A stretch of 52,731 nt of DNA from an uncultured Campylobacter sp. (GCA_937965895.1 CALCKS010000125.1:1-52731), one strand, 5' to 3'; counted from the stretch's first letter, positions 41,984 to 50,305 are shown. The notes: a model not told the origin generated them from the sequence alone. Translations and numbers: made by a program.

Positions 41984-42529
41984 TTGGGACTGATAGCCGA
42001 ACTAAACGAACTAGTCGCGACCGTACGCGAGAAAGACCCCTCGGTGGCCTCGTGCTGCTACGGGGCCATTCTCGTCAACACTCCGGGTATCCATGCCGTC
42101 GTTTTTCATAGACTCGCGCACTTTTTGCATGTTAAAAAGTGGCGATTTACGGCGCGCTTTGTCTCGCAGATGTCGCGTTTTTTAACTGGCATCGAGATAC
42201 ATCCTGGTGCCAAGATCGGTAGGCGGCTTTTTATCGATCACGGCATGGGCGTAGTGATCGGAGAGACGGCTGAGGTGGGCGACGATGTACTGATCTATCA
42301 TCAAGTAACTCTGGGCGGCACGGGCAAAGAGTGCTGCAAGCGCCACCCGACCGTAAAAAACGGCGTCACGATAGCAGCCGGCGCAAAGGTGCTAGGAAAC
42401 ATCCTAATCGGCGAAAATGCCAAAATAGGCGCGAACTCGGTCGTGCTAAAAGACGTGCCAGATAACGCCACGGTCGTAGGCATCCCCGCTAGGATCGTGC
42501 GGATAAACGGCGAACGAGTCGGCGAGTAG
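41984..42529 (+). CDS. cysE: Serine O-acetyltransferase
   Basis: 181 residues, short form (E. coli CysE is 273) lacking most of the N-terminal helical domain. It acetylates serine for cysteine synthesis. Left-handed beta-helix hexapeptides run from about 70 with HPGAKIGRRLFIDHGMGVVI, GETAEVGDDVLIYHQVTLGG and GAKVLGNILIGENAKIGANS. Start is TTG, one base after the cysK stop, with GAGGCG inside cysK as the ribosome site. The C-terminus ends in VGE rather than the terminal Ile that inserts into CysK in the classical cysteine synthase complex. Confidence 0.93.
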   Translation: MGLIAELNELVATVREKDPSVASCCYGAILVNTPGIHAVVFHRLAHFLHVKKWRFTARFVSQMSRFLTGIEIHPGAKIGRRLFIDHGMGVVIGETAEVGDDVLIYHQVTLGGTGKECCKRHPTVKNGVTIAAGAKVLGNILIGENAKIGANSVVLKDVPDNATVVGIPARIVRINGERVGE

Positions 42530-42671
42530 GTTAAATTTGCACCGATCTAGGCTGCTATTTTTATAAAATTATTCTTTTTATTCTGTTAAATTTGAAAATT
42601 TGTAAGATTTTTATAGGGCAGGCAGAGGCAGCGGATGCTTTTGCGAGTTTGTATTTGGCTTTAAATTTATC

Positions 42672-42702
42672 AAATTTAACTACGGCAAATTTAGTTAAAT
42701 TT
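42672..42702. terminator. AAATTTAACT inverted repeat between convergent cysE and dnaQ
   Basis: AAATTTAACT (42672-42681) and AGTTAAATTT (42693-42702) are perfect 10-base arms with an 11-base centre. It overlaps the dnaQ stop codon and lies 140 bases after cysE. AT-only pairing makes a weak stem, so a terminator role for the minus-strand gene is tentative. Confidence 0.4.
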
Positions 42703-43636
42703 ACTCATCAAATATCGGGAGTTTAGGCTCTTTTACTTTTTGTGTTTTACTGCCGATGTTTAAATTTCGCGCAACATTCGCGGCGCTCAAATTTTTATTA
42801 TCGTCAAATTTATCAGTCTGCACAGCGTCGTCAAATTTGACCGACTCGCCGGCTTCATTCGTTGTGATTTTTAGTCGCTTCATCGTTTTAGCCGATTTGC
42901 TAAACTCTATTAGATCCTCGGTCGTTTTTACTTCGCTTGGGAGTTTTTGCAGGGAGTGTTTAAAAATTTCAGCAGCCGCGATAGCGTCGTTAAGAGCTCT
43001 GTGGTGGGTATTGTCGATGCCTAAAATTTCTTTTAGCGTTCCTAGGCCGTATTTTGGCGAGGCGATGGTGCGGCGGGCTAGATCGATCGTGCAGAGCTTG
43101 CGATTTAATAGCTCGCCGTATCCTAGTGCCTCCAGCGTCGCGCTAATAAAGCCGTAGTCAAAGCGAACGTTGTGCGCCACAAAAACGCTCTGACCTAAAA
43201 AGACTTTAAACTGCTCCATGACGAAGGCTAGGCTGGGTGCGTTTTTTAGGTGCTCTGCGGTGATTCCCGTTAGTTCGCTGATATTTTCCGGGACGTAGGG
43301 CGCGTACACGAATGTTTCAAATTTGCCGATTATTTCTCCGTTTTGTAGCTTTAGCGCACCGATTTCGATGATCTGGCCACTATTTATGCCGCCGCTAGTT
43401 TCTATATCCACGACGCAAAAAATTTGATCTTTTATTTCATTGCGCCGCGTTTTTAGCTCGATTTGGTTTTTTGCGGTGCGGGTTATGTCAAGCCCAAGCG
43501 CGCGCCACATCTGCACGTCGCGAACATCAAAAAGCTCGGAGTATTCGTCCATTTGCTTGGTTGCGGCGACAAAGTCCGCGTAGGCTATGTTTCGTTTGGC
43601 GATGACGGCGAGTAGGGCTTCGAAATCTTGGTTCAA
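42701..43636 (-). CDS. dnaQ: DnaQ-family 3'-5' exonuclease (probable DNA polymerase III epsilon)
   Basis: 311 residues. Residues about 70-240 are a DEDDh exonuclease: Exo I D77-I-E79 in VVDIETSGG, Exo II HNVRFDYGF, Exo III HRALNDA. The first 70 residues and the polar tail are not typical of E. coli epsilon. Proofreading is the likely role, though a stand-alone exonuclease is possible. It overlaps rpe by 4 bases (ATGA). I recall the same pair in C. jejuni. Confidence 0.85.
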   Translation of the reverse strand: MNQDFEALLAVIAKRNIAYADFVAATKQMDEYSELFDVRDVQMWRALGLDITRTAKNQIELKTRRNEIKDQIFCVVDIETSGGINSGQIIEIGALKLQNGEIIGKFETFVYAPYVPENISELTGITAEHLKNAPSLAFVMEQFKVFLGQSVFVAHNVRFDYGFISATLEALGYGELLNRKLCTIDLARRTIASPKYGLGTLKEILGIDNTHHRALNDAIAAAEIFKHSLQKLPSEVKTTEDLIEFSKSAKTMKRLKITTNEAGESVKFDDAVQTDKFDDNKNLSAANVARNLNIGSKTQKVKEPKLPIFDE

Positions 43637-44280
43637 AACTCGAGCTTTAGCGAGCGGATAGAGTGCTCGTATGAATTTGACGAAAATATATAACTGCCCG
43701 CCACGACGATATCTACGCCCGCTTCATCGAGCTGCGCGACGTTTAGTCCAGTCACGCCGCCGTCGACTTCGATCATGCATTTTGCGTTTTTGCGCTCGAT
43801 CATTTCGCGTAAGCTGCGGGCTTTTTCAAGTACCGAAGGGATAAATTTTTGCCCGCCGAACCCTGGATTTACGCTCATTAAAAGCACCATGTCGACCTCG
43901 TTTACGATGTGCTCGATCGCCGATATCGGCGTGTGCGGGTTTAGTACGATTGCAGGTCCAGTGCCGTGGCTGCGGATGTGATCGATTAGACGCAAAGGAT
44001 GCTTTTCCTCCTCGATGTGAAAGCTTAAAAATTTAGGCTTCAGAGGTAAAAAAAGATCGGCAAAAAAGGTGTTATTTTGCACCATTAGGTGGATGTCTAG
44101 CGGCTTTGTGGCGGCTTTTGCGACGGCATTTACCACCACCGGGCCGATGGTTAAATTTGGCACAAAATGCCCGTCCATCACGTCGACATGCACAAGATCG
44201 GCGCCAGCCTCGCAGATGGCCTCGATCTCGGCTCTTAAATTTCCAAAATCAGCCGATAAAATACTCGGTGCTACATACAT
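43633..44280 (-). CDS. rpe: Ribulose-phosphate 3-epimerase
   Basis: 215 residues, TIM barrel converting ribulose-5-phosphate and xylulose-5-phosphate. Metal and active-site stretches: SILSADFGNL, HVDVMDGHFVPNLTIGP, MSVNPGFGGQKFI, EVDGGV and phosphate loop VAGSYIF. AAGGATAA lies 4-11 bases before the ATG. 12 bases after the STAS/CheX gene. Confidence 0.95.
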   Translation of the reverse strand: MYVAPSILSADFGNLRAEIEAICEAGADLVHVDVMDGHFVPNLTIGPVVVNAVAKAATKPLDIHLMVQNNTFFADLFLPLKPKFLSFHIEEEKHPLRLIDHIRSHGTGPAIVLNPHTPISAIEHIVNEVDMVLLMSVNPGFGGQKFIPSVLEKARSLREMIERKNAKCMIEVDGGVTGLNVAQLDEAGVDIVVAGSYIFSSNSYEHSIRSLKLEF

Positions 44281-44292
44281 TTTATTATCCTT

Positions 44293-45651
44293 TTATTTGC
44301 TTAGAAAAAATATCGCGTCCATGCCGTCTATATCGAGTCGCACGAGGGCGCCTTTGTTTTTTTTGTCTTCGTCTTTAATCTCTTCAAAGACGTGCGGCAA
44401 GGTGAAATTCGCCTCTATCTTTTGACTCTTTAACCACGCTTCGATGCGGTCGGATATAACGCTAAGCAGGTCTGCATAGGCCTCGATCATGCTTGCGTCG
44501 CTACCTTCTTGAAGTAAAATTTTGCAGATTTTATAAACGGCGTTTTTTTCGACGCAGAGTATAAATTTTGCATTTGTCTCGCCGTAAAACGCTACCGAGC
44601 CCATGCAAAATTTCTCCTCGTCGCAGCTAAAATTTGTTATCTCGGTACTCTTGCGAGAAATAGGCAAATTTGACAAAGACGCTAGCGTGTCCATCACTAC
44701 TTTTAAGATATCCGGTAAAAGATCTATTAACTCTTTGGTTATGTTTTTAGGTTTTTCGTCTTCTGTACTGCCGCCGCCTTCTATCGTCGCGTCGTCATTG
44801 AAAAAATCCTGGATCGTATCGTAAAGTAGTATCCCGCAGTCCTCTAAATCATGAAGTAAGGCTTTTGAGACATTGGATTTTTTTAGTCCGCACATAGCTA
44901 TAGTTGCGCCGCTATCGGCACATTCCATCGCAAGTTTAGCCAAAAAGGATACGCCGTGAATATTTATAAAACTTGATTTTTTCATATCAAAAACAAAAAA
45001 TTTAAAGCCGATTTTTAGCGATTGTAGGAAACTTTTATAAGCGAATTTGTCTGCAAATTCCGAGTCGATAAAGCCGTTTATCTCGTAAACGACGACGTTT
45101 TCTTTAAGGGTAGTGGATAATTCTTTCTTGTTTGATTTTATATCGGTGAGGCGGATGGCACATTCGAAATCTTTATGTAAACGGTTAAATTCTTCCTCGT
45201 CTTTTGCGATAACCGGTTTGTATCCGCGCCCTGATAATGTTAGCGCAATCTGGCGTTTTTGCTCGGTATCGGCGTTAAAAACGATGATTTGTTTGTTTTC
45301 CGATTCAAACTTCCCCCAAAATAAAAGCGCAACGCTGAGCGTCTCAAAAAAAGATAAATTTAAAACGTCTTTAGACATTCTTTTTAGGGCTTTAAATTTT
45401 ATCTCATTGTAGTCGCAAAAGCCTATGTCCGCATCGCTTTCCTTTGTTATTCTTGAGACGGATTCAAGGATTAGATTAAAGCCTACCTTATTAAAATAAA
45501 CGGTATTTTTAAGCGATATTAGGATATGACGCGGAGCTTTTTGGCGTAGATATTTTATATTTGCGTCGCTGATTTCGTATTTATCGATATCGCCGTCTAA
45601 AAAGCCGGAAGGATAAAATATAGCTACGTCGTCTTTAAAATCTAATCTCAT
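44293..45651 (-). CDS. Two-STAS protein with CheX-like C-terminal domain
   Basis: 452 residues, soluble. Residues about 1-110 and 170-285 both look like STAS domains (GFLDGDIDKYEISD... and VYEINGFIDSEFADKFAYKS). Residues about 115-165 (QIIVFNADTEQKRQIALTLS...) resemble the start of a response-regulator fold without a clear phospho-Asp. Residues about 305-452 resemble the CheX/CheC phosphatase fold, but the ExxN catalytic motif is replaced by D-L-L-S in AYADLLSVI. A chemotaxis or stress scaffold role is inferred. It is the first gene of the run with rpe and dnaQ, divergent from rpmB. Confidence 0.65.
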   Translation of the reverse strand: MRLDFKDDVAIFYPSGFLDGDIDKYEISDANIKYLRQKAPRHILISLKNTVYFNKVGFNLILESVSRITKESDADIGFCDYNEIKFKALKRMSKDVLNLSFFETLSVALLFWGKFESENKQIIVFNADTEQKRQIALTLSGRGYKPVIAKDEEEFNRLHKDFECAIRLTDIKSNKKELSTTLKENVVVYEINGFIDSEFADKFAYKSFLQSLKIGFKFFVFDMKKSSFINIHGVSFLAKLAMECADSGATIAMCGLKKSNVSKALLHDLEDCGILLYDTIQDFFNDDATIEGGGSTEDEKPKNITKELIDLLPDILKVVMDTLASLSNLPISRKSTEITNFSCDEEKFCMGSVAFYGETNAKFILCVEKNAVYKICKILLQEGSDASMIEAYADLLSVISDRIEAWLKSQKIEANFTLPHVFEEIKDEDKKNKGALVRLDIDGMDAIFFLSK

Positions 45652-45825
45652 AAGATAAAAGAATTTCCTAAAAAAATGATATTTTTTACGTAAATCGAGC
45701 CGGTAATTTTTTAAAATTTAACCGTGTTTAAATTTTGTTATTTTAGCTTTTTTATCCATAAATTCAGTTTAAAAACTAACGCGTTTGTAAAAGCGGCTTT
45801 AAGCTTTTATTTTGTTTATTTTGGA

Positions 45826-45831
45826 TAGAAT
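45826..45831 (+). promoter_or_regulatory. Candidate -10 of rpmB
   Basis: TAGAAT preceded by TTGGA, 33 bases before the rpmB ATG, in T-rich DNA. AAGGA lies 8 bases before the ATG. Confidence 0.45.
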
Positions 45832-45863
45832 CAGCAGAAATTTTTATTTTTAAGGAAACAAAT

Positions 45864-46055
45864 ATGTCAAGAGTATGCGCAATAACAGGTAAAGGTCCGA
45901 TGGTAGGCAACAACGTCAGCCACGCCAAAAACAGAACAAAAAGAAGGTTTTTACCAAACCTAAGAACCATCCGCGTTACGCTAGAGGACGGCACTACGAG
46001 AAAGATCAAAGTAGCTGCTTCTACGCTAAGAACAATGAGAAAACAGTCACGCTAA
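45864..46055 (+). CDS. rpmB: 50S ribosomal protein L28
   Basis: 63 residues, complete. MSRVCAITGKGPMVGNNVSH and the basic stretch KNRTKRRFLPNLRTIRV are diagnostic. The single early Cys (C5) is the remnant of the zinc site of some L28 forms, so this is the zinc-independent version. AAGGA ribosome site. Confidence 0.97.
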   Translation: MSRVCAITGKGPMVGNNVSHAKNRTKRRFLPNLRTIRVTLEDGTTRKIKVAASTLRTMRKQSR

Positions 46056-46082
46056 AATTACCGCAAATTTGAGGAGTTGTCT

Positions 46083-47207
46083 TTGTTTAGAAAGATTTTA
46101 AAATTCCTCAACTGGTCAAGTTCTGCCAAACCTCAAATTAGTCTTAATACCGAACTTTACGAACAACTTCGCCCGTTTCGCTTACCGCTCATCTTAGTCG
46201 TTTTGATGATGATGGTCGGGGCTATGGGCTATGTCACGATCGATAATTTTAGCCTGATAGACGCGATTTATCAGGCCGGTATGACTTTTACGACCGTCGG
46301 TTTTACCGAGGTCGCACCTATTTCTCCGGCCGGCCGGATTTTTACTATCACTTTTATTTTGCTAGGCTTTGCCGTTTTTACGTTTTCTACGGGTTTGATG
46401 CTCGAAGTTTTAAAAAAAGGCGCGCTCGTAGCAATCATAAAGGAAAGACGAATGCTATACAAGATCGCAAGACTAAAAAACCACTTTGTCATCTGCTATC
46501 ACAACCAATACACAATGGAATTAAGCCGCGAATTTAGGGAAAATCATATTCCTTTCATCGTGATCGATCCGCGCGAGGATCTGCCGGAAATCGCGGAAAA
46601 ATACAAGTATCCATACTATATCGTCTCTCAGCCGCACACGCAAACTGCGCTTTTAAAGACGCATTTTTCAAGCGCAAAAGGCATGATCACGCTAAGCCCG
46701 AATATCGCCGACAACATCGCCCTCATCGCCACCGTGAGGCTGTTTGAAAAAGAAATCGGGCGCAAAAAGCCGTATTTTATAATGACAAACTCCGATAACC
46801 AAGACGATACCGAGCGGTTAAAAAAGCTCGGCGCAAATAGCGTCGTGAGCCCATCAAAGCTCGTAGCTCAGCGCCTTAGCGCGATGAGCGTACGTCCGGA
46901 TATGGAAAATTTGCTCGAGCAGTTTTTGTATAAGCAAGACTCGCCGATCGACATAGAGGAGATATTGGTGCCTGATTATTCGTGGGTGCGCTTTAAACGC
47001 CTAAAAGAAACCAACCTACGAAACATAACAAACGCCGACGTCGTGGGCATCAAAGACGTAAATAACAAATTTATCCCGATGCCAAAGGGTGATACGCTAA
47101 TCGGCACTGGCACGAAGCTACTAGTCATCGGCACTGGCGAGTCGATACGCCTAACCAAACGCGTCATAAAAAGCAAGCATAAGCCAGAAGAGCTAAAGTA
47201 CGTTTAA
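46083..47207 (+). CDS. Two-helix potassium channel with RCK (TrkA-N/C) domains
   Basis: 374 residues. Helices at about 35-51 and 85-106 flank a pore loop with selectivity filter T71-V-G-F-T-E. The rest is an RCK gating domain with a Rossmann fold (KNHFVICYHNQYTMELSREF) and a TrkA-C part (KGDTLIGTGTKLLVIG). No ATG is suitable. TTG occurs at 46077 and 46083, and GAGGAG (46071-46076) is six bases from the second, so 46083 is preferred. RCK channels gate on ligand or ions, and K+ homeostasis is the probable role. It begins 27 bases after rpmB. Confidence 0.85.
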   Translation: MFRKILKFLNWSSSAKPQISLNTELYEQLRPFRLPLILVVLMMMVGAMGYVTIDNFSLIDAIYQAGMTFTTVGFTEVAPISPAGRIFTITFILLGFAVFTFSTGLMLEVLKKGALVAIIKERRMLYKIARLKNHFVICYHNQYTMELSREFRENHIPFIVIDPREDLPEIAEKYKYPYYIVSQPHTQTALLKTHFSSAKGMITLSPNIADNIALIATVRLFEKEIGRKKPYFIMTNSDNQDDTERLKKLGANSVVSPSKLVAQRLSAMSVRPDMENLLEQFLYKQDSPIDIEEILVPDYSWVRFKRLKETNLRNITNADVVGIKDVNNKFIPMPKGDTLIGTGTKLLVIGTGESIRLTKRVIKSKHKPEELKYV

Positions 47208-47389
47208 ATTTGAGCTTTTTGTGTGACTTGTTCTGCTTAAATTTGTATCAAGCAATCACTTCAAATTTGACGCAAAATAATTCGTCGGCGCAATAAAATT
47301 TGATAAATTTAAGCTTGACGTAGGCTAGGTAAATTTTGCCAAATCACCCAGATACGGCGCCTTTTTAACCCGCTCTTAAAATAATATTC

Positions 47390-47397
47390 GCTAAAAT
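47390..47397 (+). promoter_or_regulatory. GCTAAAAT promoter-like word upstream of the YdcH-like gene
   Basis: TTCGCTAAAATT, with GCTAAAAT 38 bases before the ATG. The same word precedes ppk, the LysE-type exporter and the phosphatase gene, which supports a -10 role. Confidence 0.5.
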
Positions 47398-47435
47398 TAA
47401 ATTAAATTAAAATTTAATCCATCAAAGGAGCAAAT

Positions 47436-47660
47436 ATGTTTCATGAAGACAGAGAGCTTATAACTAAGCTAAAAGGCACGAATGCGAGATTTACGTCGCT
47501 TTTCGACAAACACAACGACCTAGACGAAAAGATCGCCGAGATGCAAAAAGGCAATGTCTATAACGATGCCGAAGTGGATGCTCTAAAACGCGAAAAACTT
47601 AGACTAAAAGACGAAATTTACGCCTTTTTAGCCGAGTATAAAAAAGAAAATAATCTTTAA
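47436..47660 (+). CDS. YdcH/DUF465 family small helical protein
   Basis: 74 residues, two helices forming a hairpin. FHEDRELITKLKGTNARFTSLFDKHNDLDEKI followed by LKREKLRLKDEIYAFL is the DUF465 pattern. Function unknown. AAAGGAG lies 8 bases before the ATG. It has its own promoter-like site and a strong terminator, so it is probably monocistronic. Confidence 0.9.
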   Translation: MFHEDRELITKLKGTNARFTSLFDKHNDLDEKIAEMQKGNVYNDAEVDALKREKLRLKDEIYAFLAEYKKENNL

Positions 47661-47667
47661 TTTAATA

Positions 47668-47695
47668 GCGGCGGATGATTTTCGCCGCCGTTTTT
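47668..47695 (+). terminator. Intrinsic terminator of the YdcH-like gene
   Basis: GCGGCG (47668-47673) pairs with CGCCGC (47683-47688) around GATGATTTT, followed by CG and TTTTT. It starts 8 bases after the stop codon. Confidence 0.85.
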
Positions 47696-47819
47696 ACCTC
47701 AAATTTCATCTTTTTAACTATTTAAAAATATTTCTAAAAACTTTGTCAAATTTGACTCAAAATCAAAATAAAAAATCACTGCAACAACACTACATTCATT
47801 CGTCAAATTTGAAACGCAG

Positions 47820-47897
47820 TTACATCGAAATTTTCTTTAAAACCCAAAAAACCGCCATTCCAGTGCATAAAATAATAACCGCCCAAATATATTCCAT
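47820..47897 (-). CDS. Candidate 25-residue single-helix membrane peptide
   Basis: Minus-strand frame ATG to TAA, peptide MEYIWAVIILCTGMAVFWVL followed by KKISM. A 20-residue hydrophobic span with W and Y near the ends and a KK tail gives a positive-inside membrane protein layout. The ribosome site (GGGCAAGAAAATAAG) is weak. No family recognised. It could be a chance frame in AT-rich DNA, but the amphipathic ends are better than expected from noise. Confidence 0.3.
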   Translation of the reverse strand: MEYIWAVIILCTGMAVFWVLKKISM

Positions 47898-47994
47898 CTT
47901 ATTTTCTTGCCCATTTTTGCCGAAGCTTAATTTTTTTATTTATTACGACACAAACTCGCACTTTTCGGAAAAGCCGTGATTTAAGAGAAAATTC

Positions 47995-48002
47995 GCTAAA
48001 AT
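47995..48002 (+). promoter_or_regulatory. GCTAAAAT promoter-like word upstream of ppk
   Basis: ATTCGCTAAAATTTATG, 26 bases before the ppk ATG, nearly identical to the site before the YdcH-like gene. Confidence 0.5.
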
Positions 48003-48028
48003 TTATGAAAGTTTAAAAAGGATGGAAA

Positions 48029-50122
48029 ATGAATGAGACAAAGAGCATTTTTATCAACCGCGAGCTTAGCTGGCTACGCTTTAACTCGCGCGTTTTAGCC
48101 CAGTGCGAAAAGGCGTTGCCGCCGCTTGAAAAGCTAAAATTTATCGCGATTTATATGACAAATTTGGATGAATTTTACATGATCAGGATCGCAGGGCTTA
48201 AACAGCTTTTTGCCGCGGGAGTCGCAGCTAGCGGCAGCGACGGCATGAGTCCGCTCGAACAGCTAAGAGAGATCAGAAAATACATAAAAGACGAGCTTGC
48301 ACTCGTGGAAAAGCACTATAAAGATGCGCTAAAAGAGCTCGCGCAAAGTGGGCTTTTTATGAAAAATTACGACGAAATCTCGCCCGAGCTTCGCGCCAAA
48401 TGCGACGAGTATTTTTTCTCAAACATCTTGCCCGTTATCGTGCCTATCGCGGTTGACGCCACGCATCCGTACCCGCATCTAAACAACCTTAGCTTTAGCC
48501 TAGCTGTCAAGCTTGCCGACGCAGATAGTCCAGAGATCATAAAATTTGGCATGATACGTATCTCGCGCGTTTTGCCGAGGTTTTATCAGGCGGCCGATAA
48601 TGTCTACGTGCCGATAGAAACGATCGTACACCGCCATGCAGAGGAGATTTTCCCGGGTTACAAGTTACTTAGCTCGGCAGCGTTTAGGGTTACCAGGAAC
48701 GCCGACATCGTCATCGAGGAAGAAGAGGCCGATGATTTTATGATGATCCTCGAGCAAGGGCTCAAACTACGCCGAAAGGGCGCCTTTGTCCGCATGCAGA
48801 TACAAAAGGACGCCGACACCGAGATAGTCGAGTTTTTAAACTCGCATATGAAGATTTTTTATAAGGATATCTACGAGTACACCGTACCGCTCACGCTAAA
48901 TTCGCTCTGGCAAATCGTGGGAAATAAAGAATTCTCACACCTCTGCCTGCCGCCATACGCGCCAAAGACTTTGCCGCCTTTTAGTAGTCACCTCTCGATG
49001 TTTGACGTCATCGATAAAGAGGATGTGCTGGTAGTGCATCCCTACGAGAGTTTTGATCCCGTCGTGCAGTTTATTAGAGAGGCAAGCAAAGATCCGCGCG
49101 TGATCTCGATCCGCATGACGCTCTACCGCGTCGATAAAAACTCGCCTATCATCCAAGCTCTCATCGACGCTGCAAACGACGGCAAGCAGGTAACCGTGAT
49201 GGTCGAGCTAAAGGCAAGGTTTGACGAGGAAAACAACCTGCACTGGGCAAAGGCTTTAGAGGATGCCGGCGCGCACGTGATATACGGTATAACGGGCTTT
49301 AAGGTACACGCAAAAGTGAGCCAAGTCATCCGTCAAGAGGGCGGCAAGCTCAAATTTTACATGCATCTATCCACCGGCAACTACAACGGCGGCTCGGCGA
49401 AAATTTACACCGACGTGAGCTATTTTACGAGCAGGGCGGAGTTTGCGAGCGATACGACGACGTTTTTTCATATACTATCTGGCTTTTCTAAAAACCGCCG
49501 CTTGCAGACGCTTTCTATGTCGCCGATGCAGATAAAAGAGCGCGTTCTGGATATGATAAAGACTGAGACTGCGCACGGCGAGCATGGCAGGATCGTGGCA
49601 AAGATGAACGCGCTAGTAGATAGCGACATCGTGGACGCACTGGTAAAGGCTAGCAGCGCGGGCGTGAGGATCGATCTCATCGTGCGCGGCATCTGCTGCG
49701 TGCGCCCGGGCGTGAAAGGCCTAAGCGAAAATATCCGCGTGAGATCGCTCATCGGCAAATACCTTGAGCATGCGAGGATATTTTATTTTAGGCACGCCGA
49801 ACCTCAAATTTACATCGCATCCGCCGACTGGATGCCGCGAAATCTCGAGCGCCGCCTAGAGCTCATGACGCCGATAATAGATAAAAATTTGCAAGAGCGC
49901 TTGCTCGAGTTTTTACGCTTGCAGCTTAGCGATAACGAGCTGGCGTTTGAGCTGCAAAACAGCGGCGAATACGCCAAGGTGAGACCTAAAGACGGCGACG
50001 CGCGTATAAACTCGCAAGAGGTACTCGAGGAGTACGTGAGCGGGATATACAAGGCGACGAAGAAGGATACAGATAAGGGCAAGAGCGAGCAGATGGTGGC
50101 GAAACTGCTAAAAGAAAGTTGA
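48029..50122 (+). CDS. ppk: Polyphosphate kinase 1
   Basis: 697 residues, the usual PPK1 length. It makes polyphosphate from ATP through a phospho-histidine. N-terminal helical domain with INRELSWLRFNSRVL, then two phospholipase-D-like domains. Catalytic His427 lies in TGFKVHAKV, followed by HLSTGNYNGGSAKIYTDVSYFT. A second conserved His-containing stretch is in RIFYFRHAEPQIYIASADWMPRNLERR. AAGGATGG lies just upstream of the ATG. In C. jejuni, PPK1 supports stress survival and virulence. No ppx nearby. Confidence 0.96.
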   Translation: MNETKSIFINRELSWLRFNSRVLAQCEKALPPLEKLKFIAIYMTNLDEFYMIRIAGLKQLFAAGVAASGSDGMSPLEQLREIRKYIKDELALVEKHYKDALKELAQSGLFMKNYDEISPELRAKCDEYFFSNILPVIVPIAVDATHPYPHLNNLSFSLAVKLADADSPEIIKFGMIRISRVLPRFYQAADNVYVPIETIVHRHAEEIFPGYKLLSSAAFRVTRNADIVIEEEEADDFMMILEQGLKLRRKGAFVRMQIQKDADTEIVEFLNSHMKIFYKDIYEYTVPLTLNSLWQIVGNKEFSHLCLPPYAPKTLPPFSSHLSMFDVIDKEDVLVVHPYESFDPVVQFIREASKDPRVISIRMTLYRVDKNSPIIQALIDAANDGKQVTVMVELKARFDEENNLHWAKALEDAGAHVIYGITGFKVHAKVSQVIRQEGGKLKFYMHLSTGNYNGGSAKIYTDVSYFTSRAEFASDTTTFFHILSGFSKNRRLQTLSMSPMQIKERVLDMIKTETAHGEHGRIVAKMNALVDSDIVDALVKASSAGVRIDLIVRGICCVRPGVKGLSENIRVRSLIGKYLEHARIFYFRHAEPQIYIASADWMPRNLERRLELMTPIIDKNLQERLLEFLRLQLSDNELAFELQNSGEYAKVRPKDGDARINSQEVLEEYVSGIYKATKKDTDKGKSEQMVAKLLKES

Positions 50123-50152
50123 GCGGCTTGTCTTTTTCCTTTATACGTCGTT

Positions 50153-50212
50153 AGAAACTCGGTCGACTTCGGTCACGGACGATCAGTCCGTTCCCTTGTC
50201 TCCGTCGTTTCT
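50153..50212 (+). ncRNA. Candidate structured RNA element downstream of ppk
   Basis: Outer arms AGAAAC (50153-50158) and GTTTCT (50207-50212), flanked inside by CGG/CCG, enclose two hairpins. The first is GAC-TTCG-GTC (50165-50174) with a UUCG-type tetraloop. The second is CGGAC-GATCA-GTCCG (50176-50190). Together they suggest a three-way junction in RNA. It may be the ppk 3' end, a small RNA or a DNA repeat unit. Not matched to any known family. Confidence 0.35.
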
Positions 50213-50257
50213 GCCTCGTCTAAAGAAAAAAATACTTCGCCTTATTGTTCTCTATTC

Positions 50258-50305
50258 AAATTTGAAGCCAAATTCGGCTAAATTTATAAATTTAGCTTCA
50301 AATTT
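50258..50305. repeat. Nested inverted repeat with 20-base perfect palindrome
   Basis: Outer arms AAATTTGAAGC (50258-50268) and GCTTCAAATTT (50295-50305) are perfect over 11 bases. Inside, 50277-50296 reads GCTAAATTTATAAATTTAGC on both strands. It lies about 140 bases after ppk and could extrude as a cruciform or act as a weak terminator. Confidence 0.65.

Larger units (their letters stand above)
47696..48028. other. AT-rich spacer before ppk
   Basis: 333 bases. A 78-codon open frame on the plus strand (47743-47979) has a polar, irregular composition and no ribosome site, so I treat it as chance. The minus strand holds a 25-codon hydrophobic frame (47820-47897) listed separately. A CTTTTC-GAAAAG dyad lies near 47961, and the ppk promoter-like word is at 47995. 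Confidence 0.5.

Noticed and set aside
47743..47979. 78-codon plus-strand frame before ppk
   Set aside because: Begins with a run of Q, N and S, has no ribosome site and runs into the ppk promoter region.
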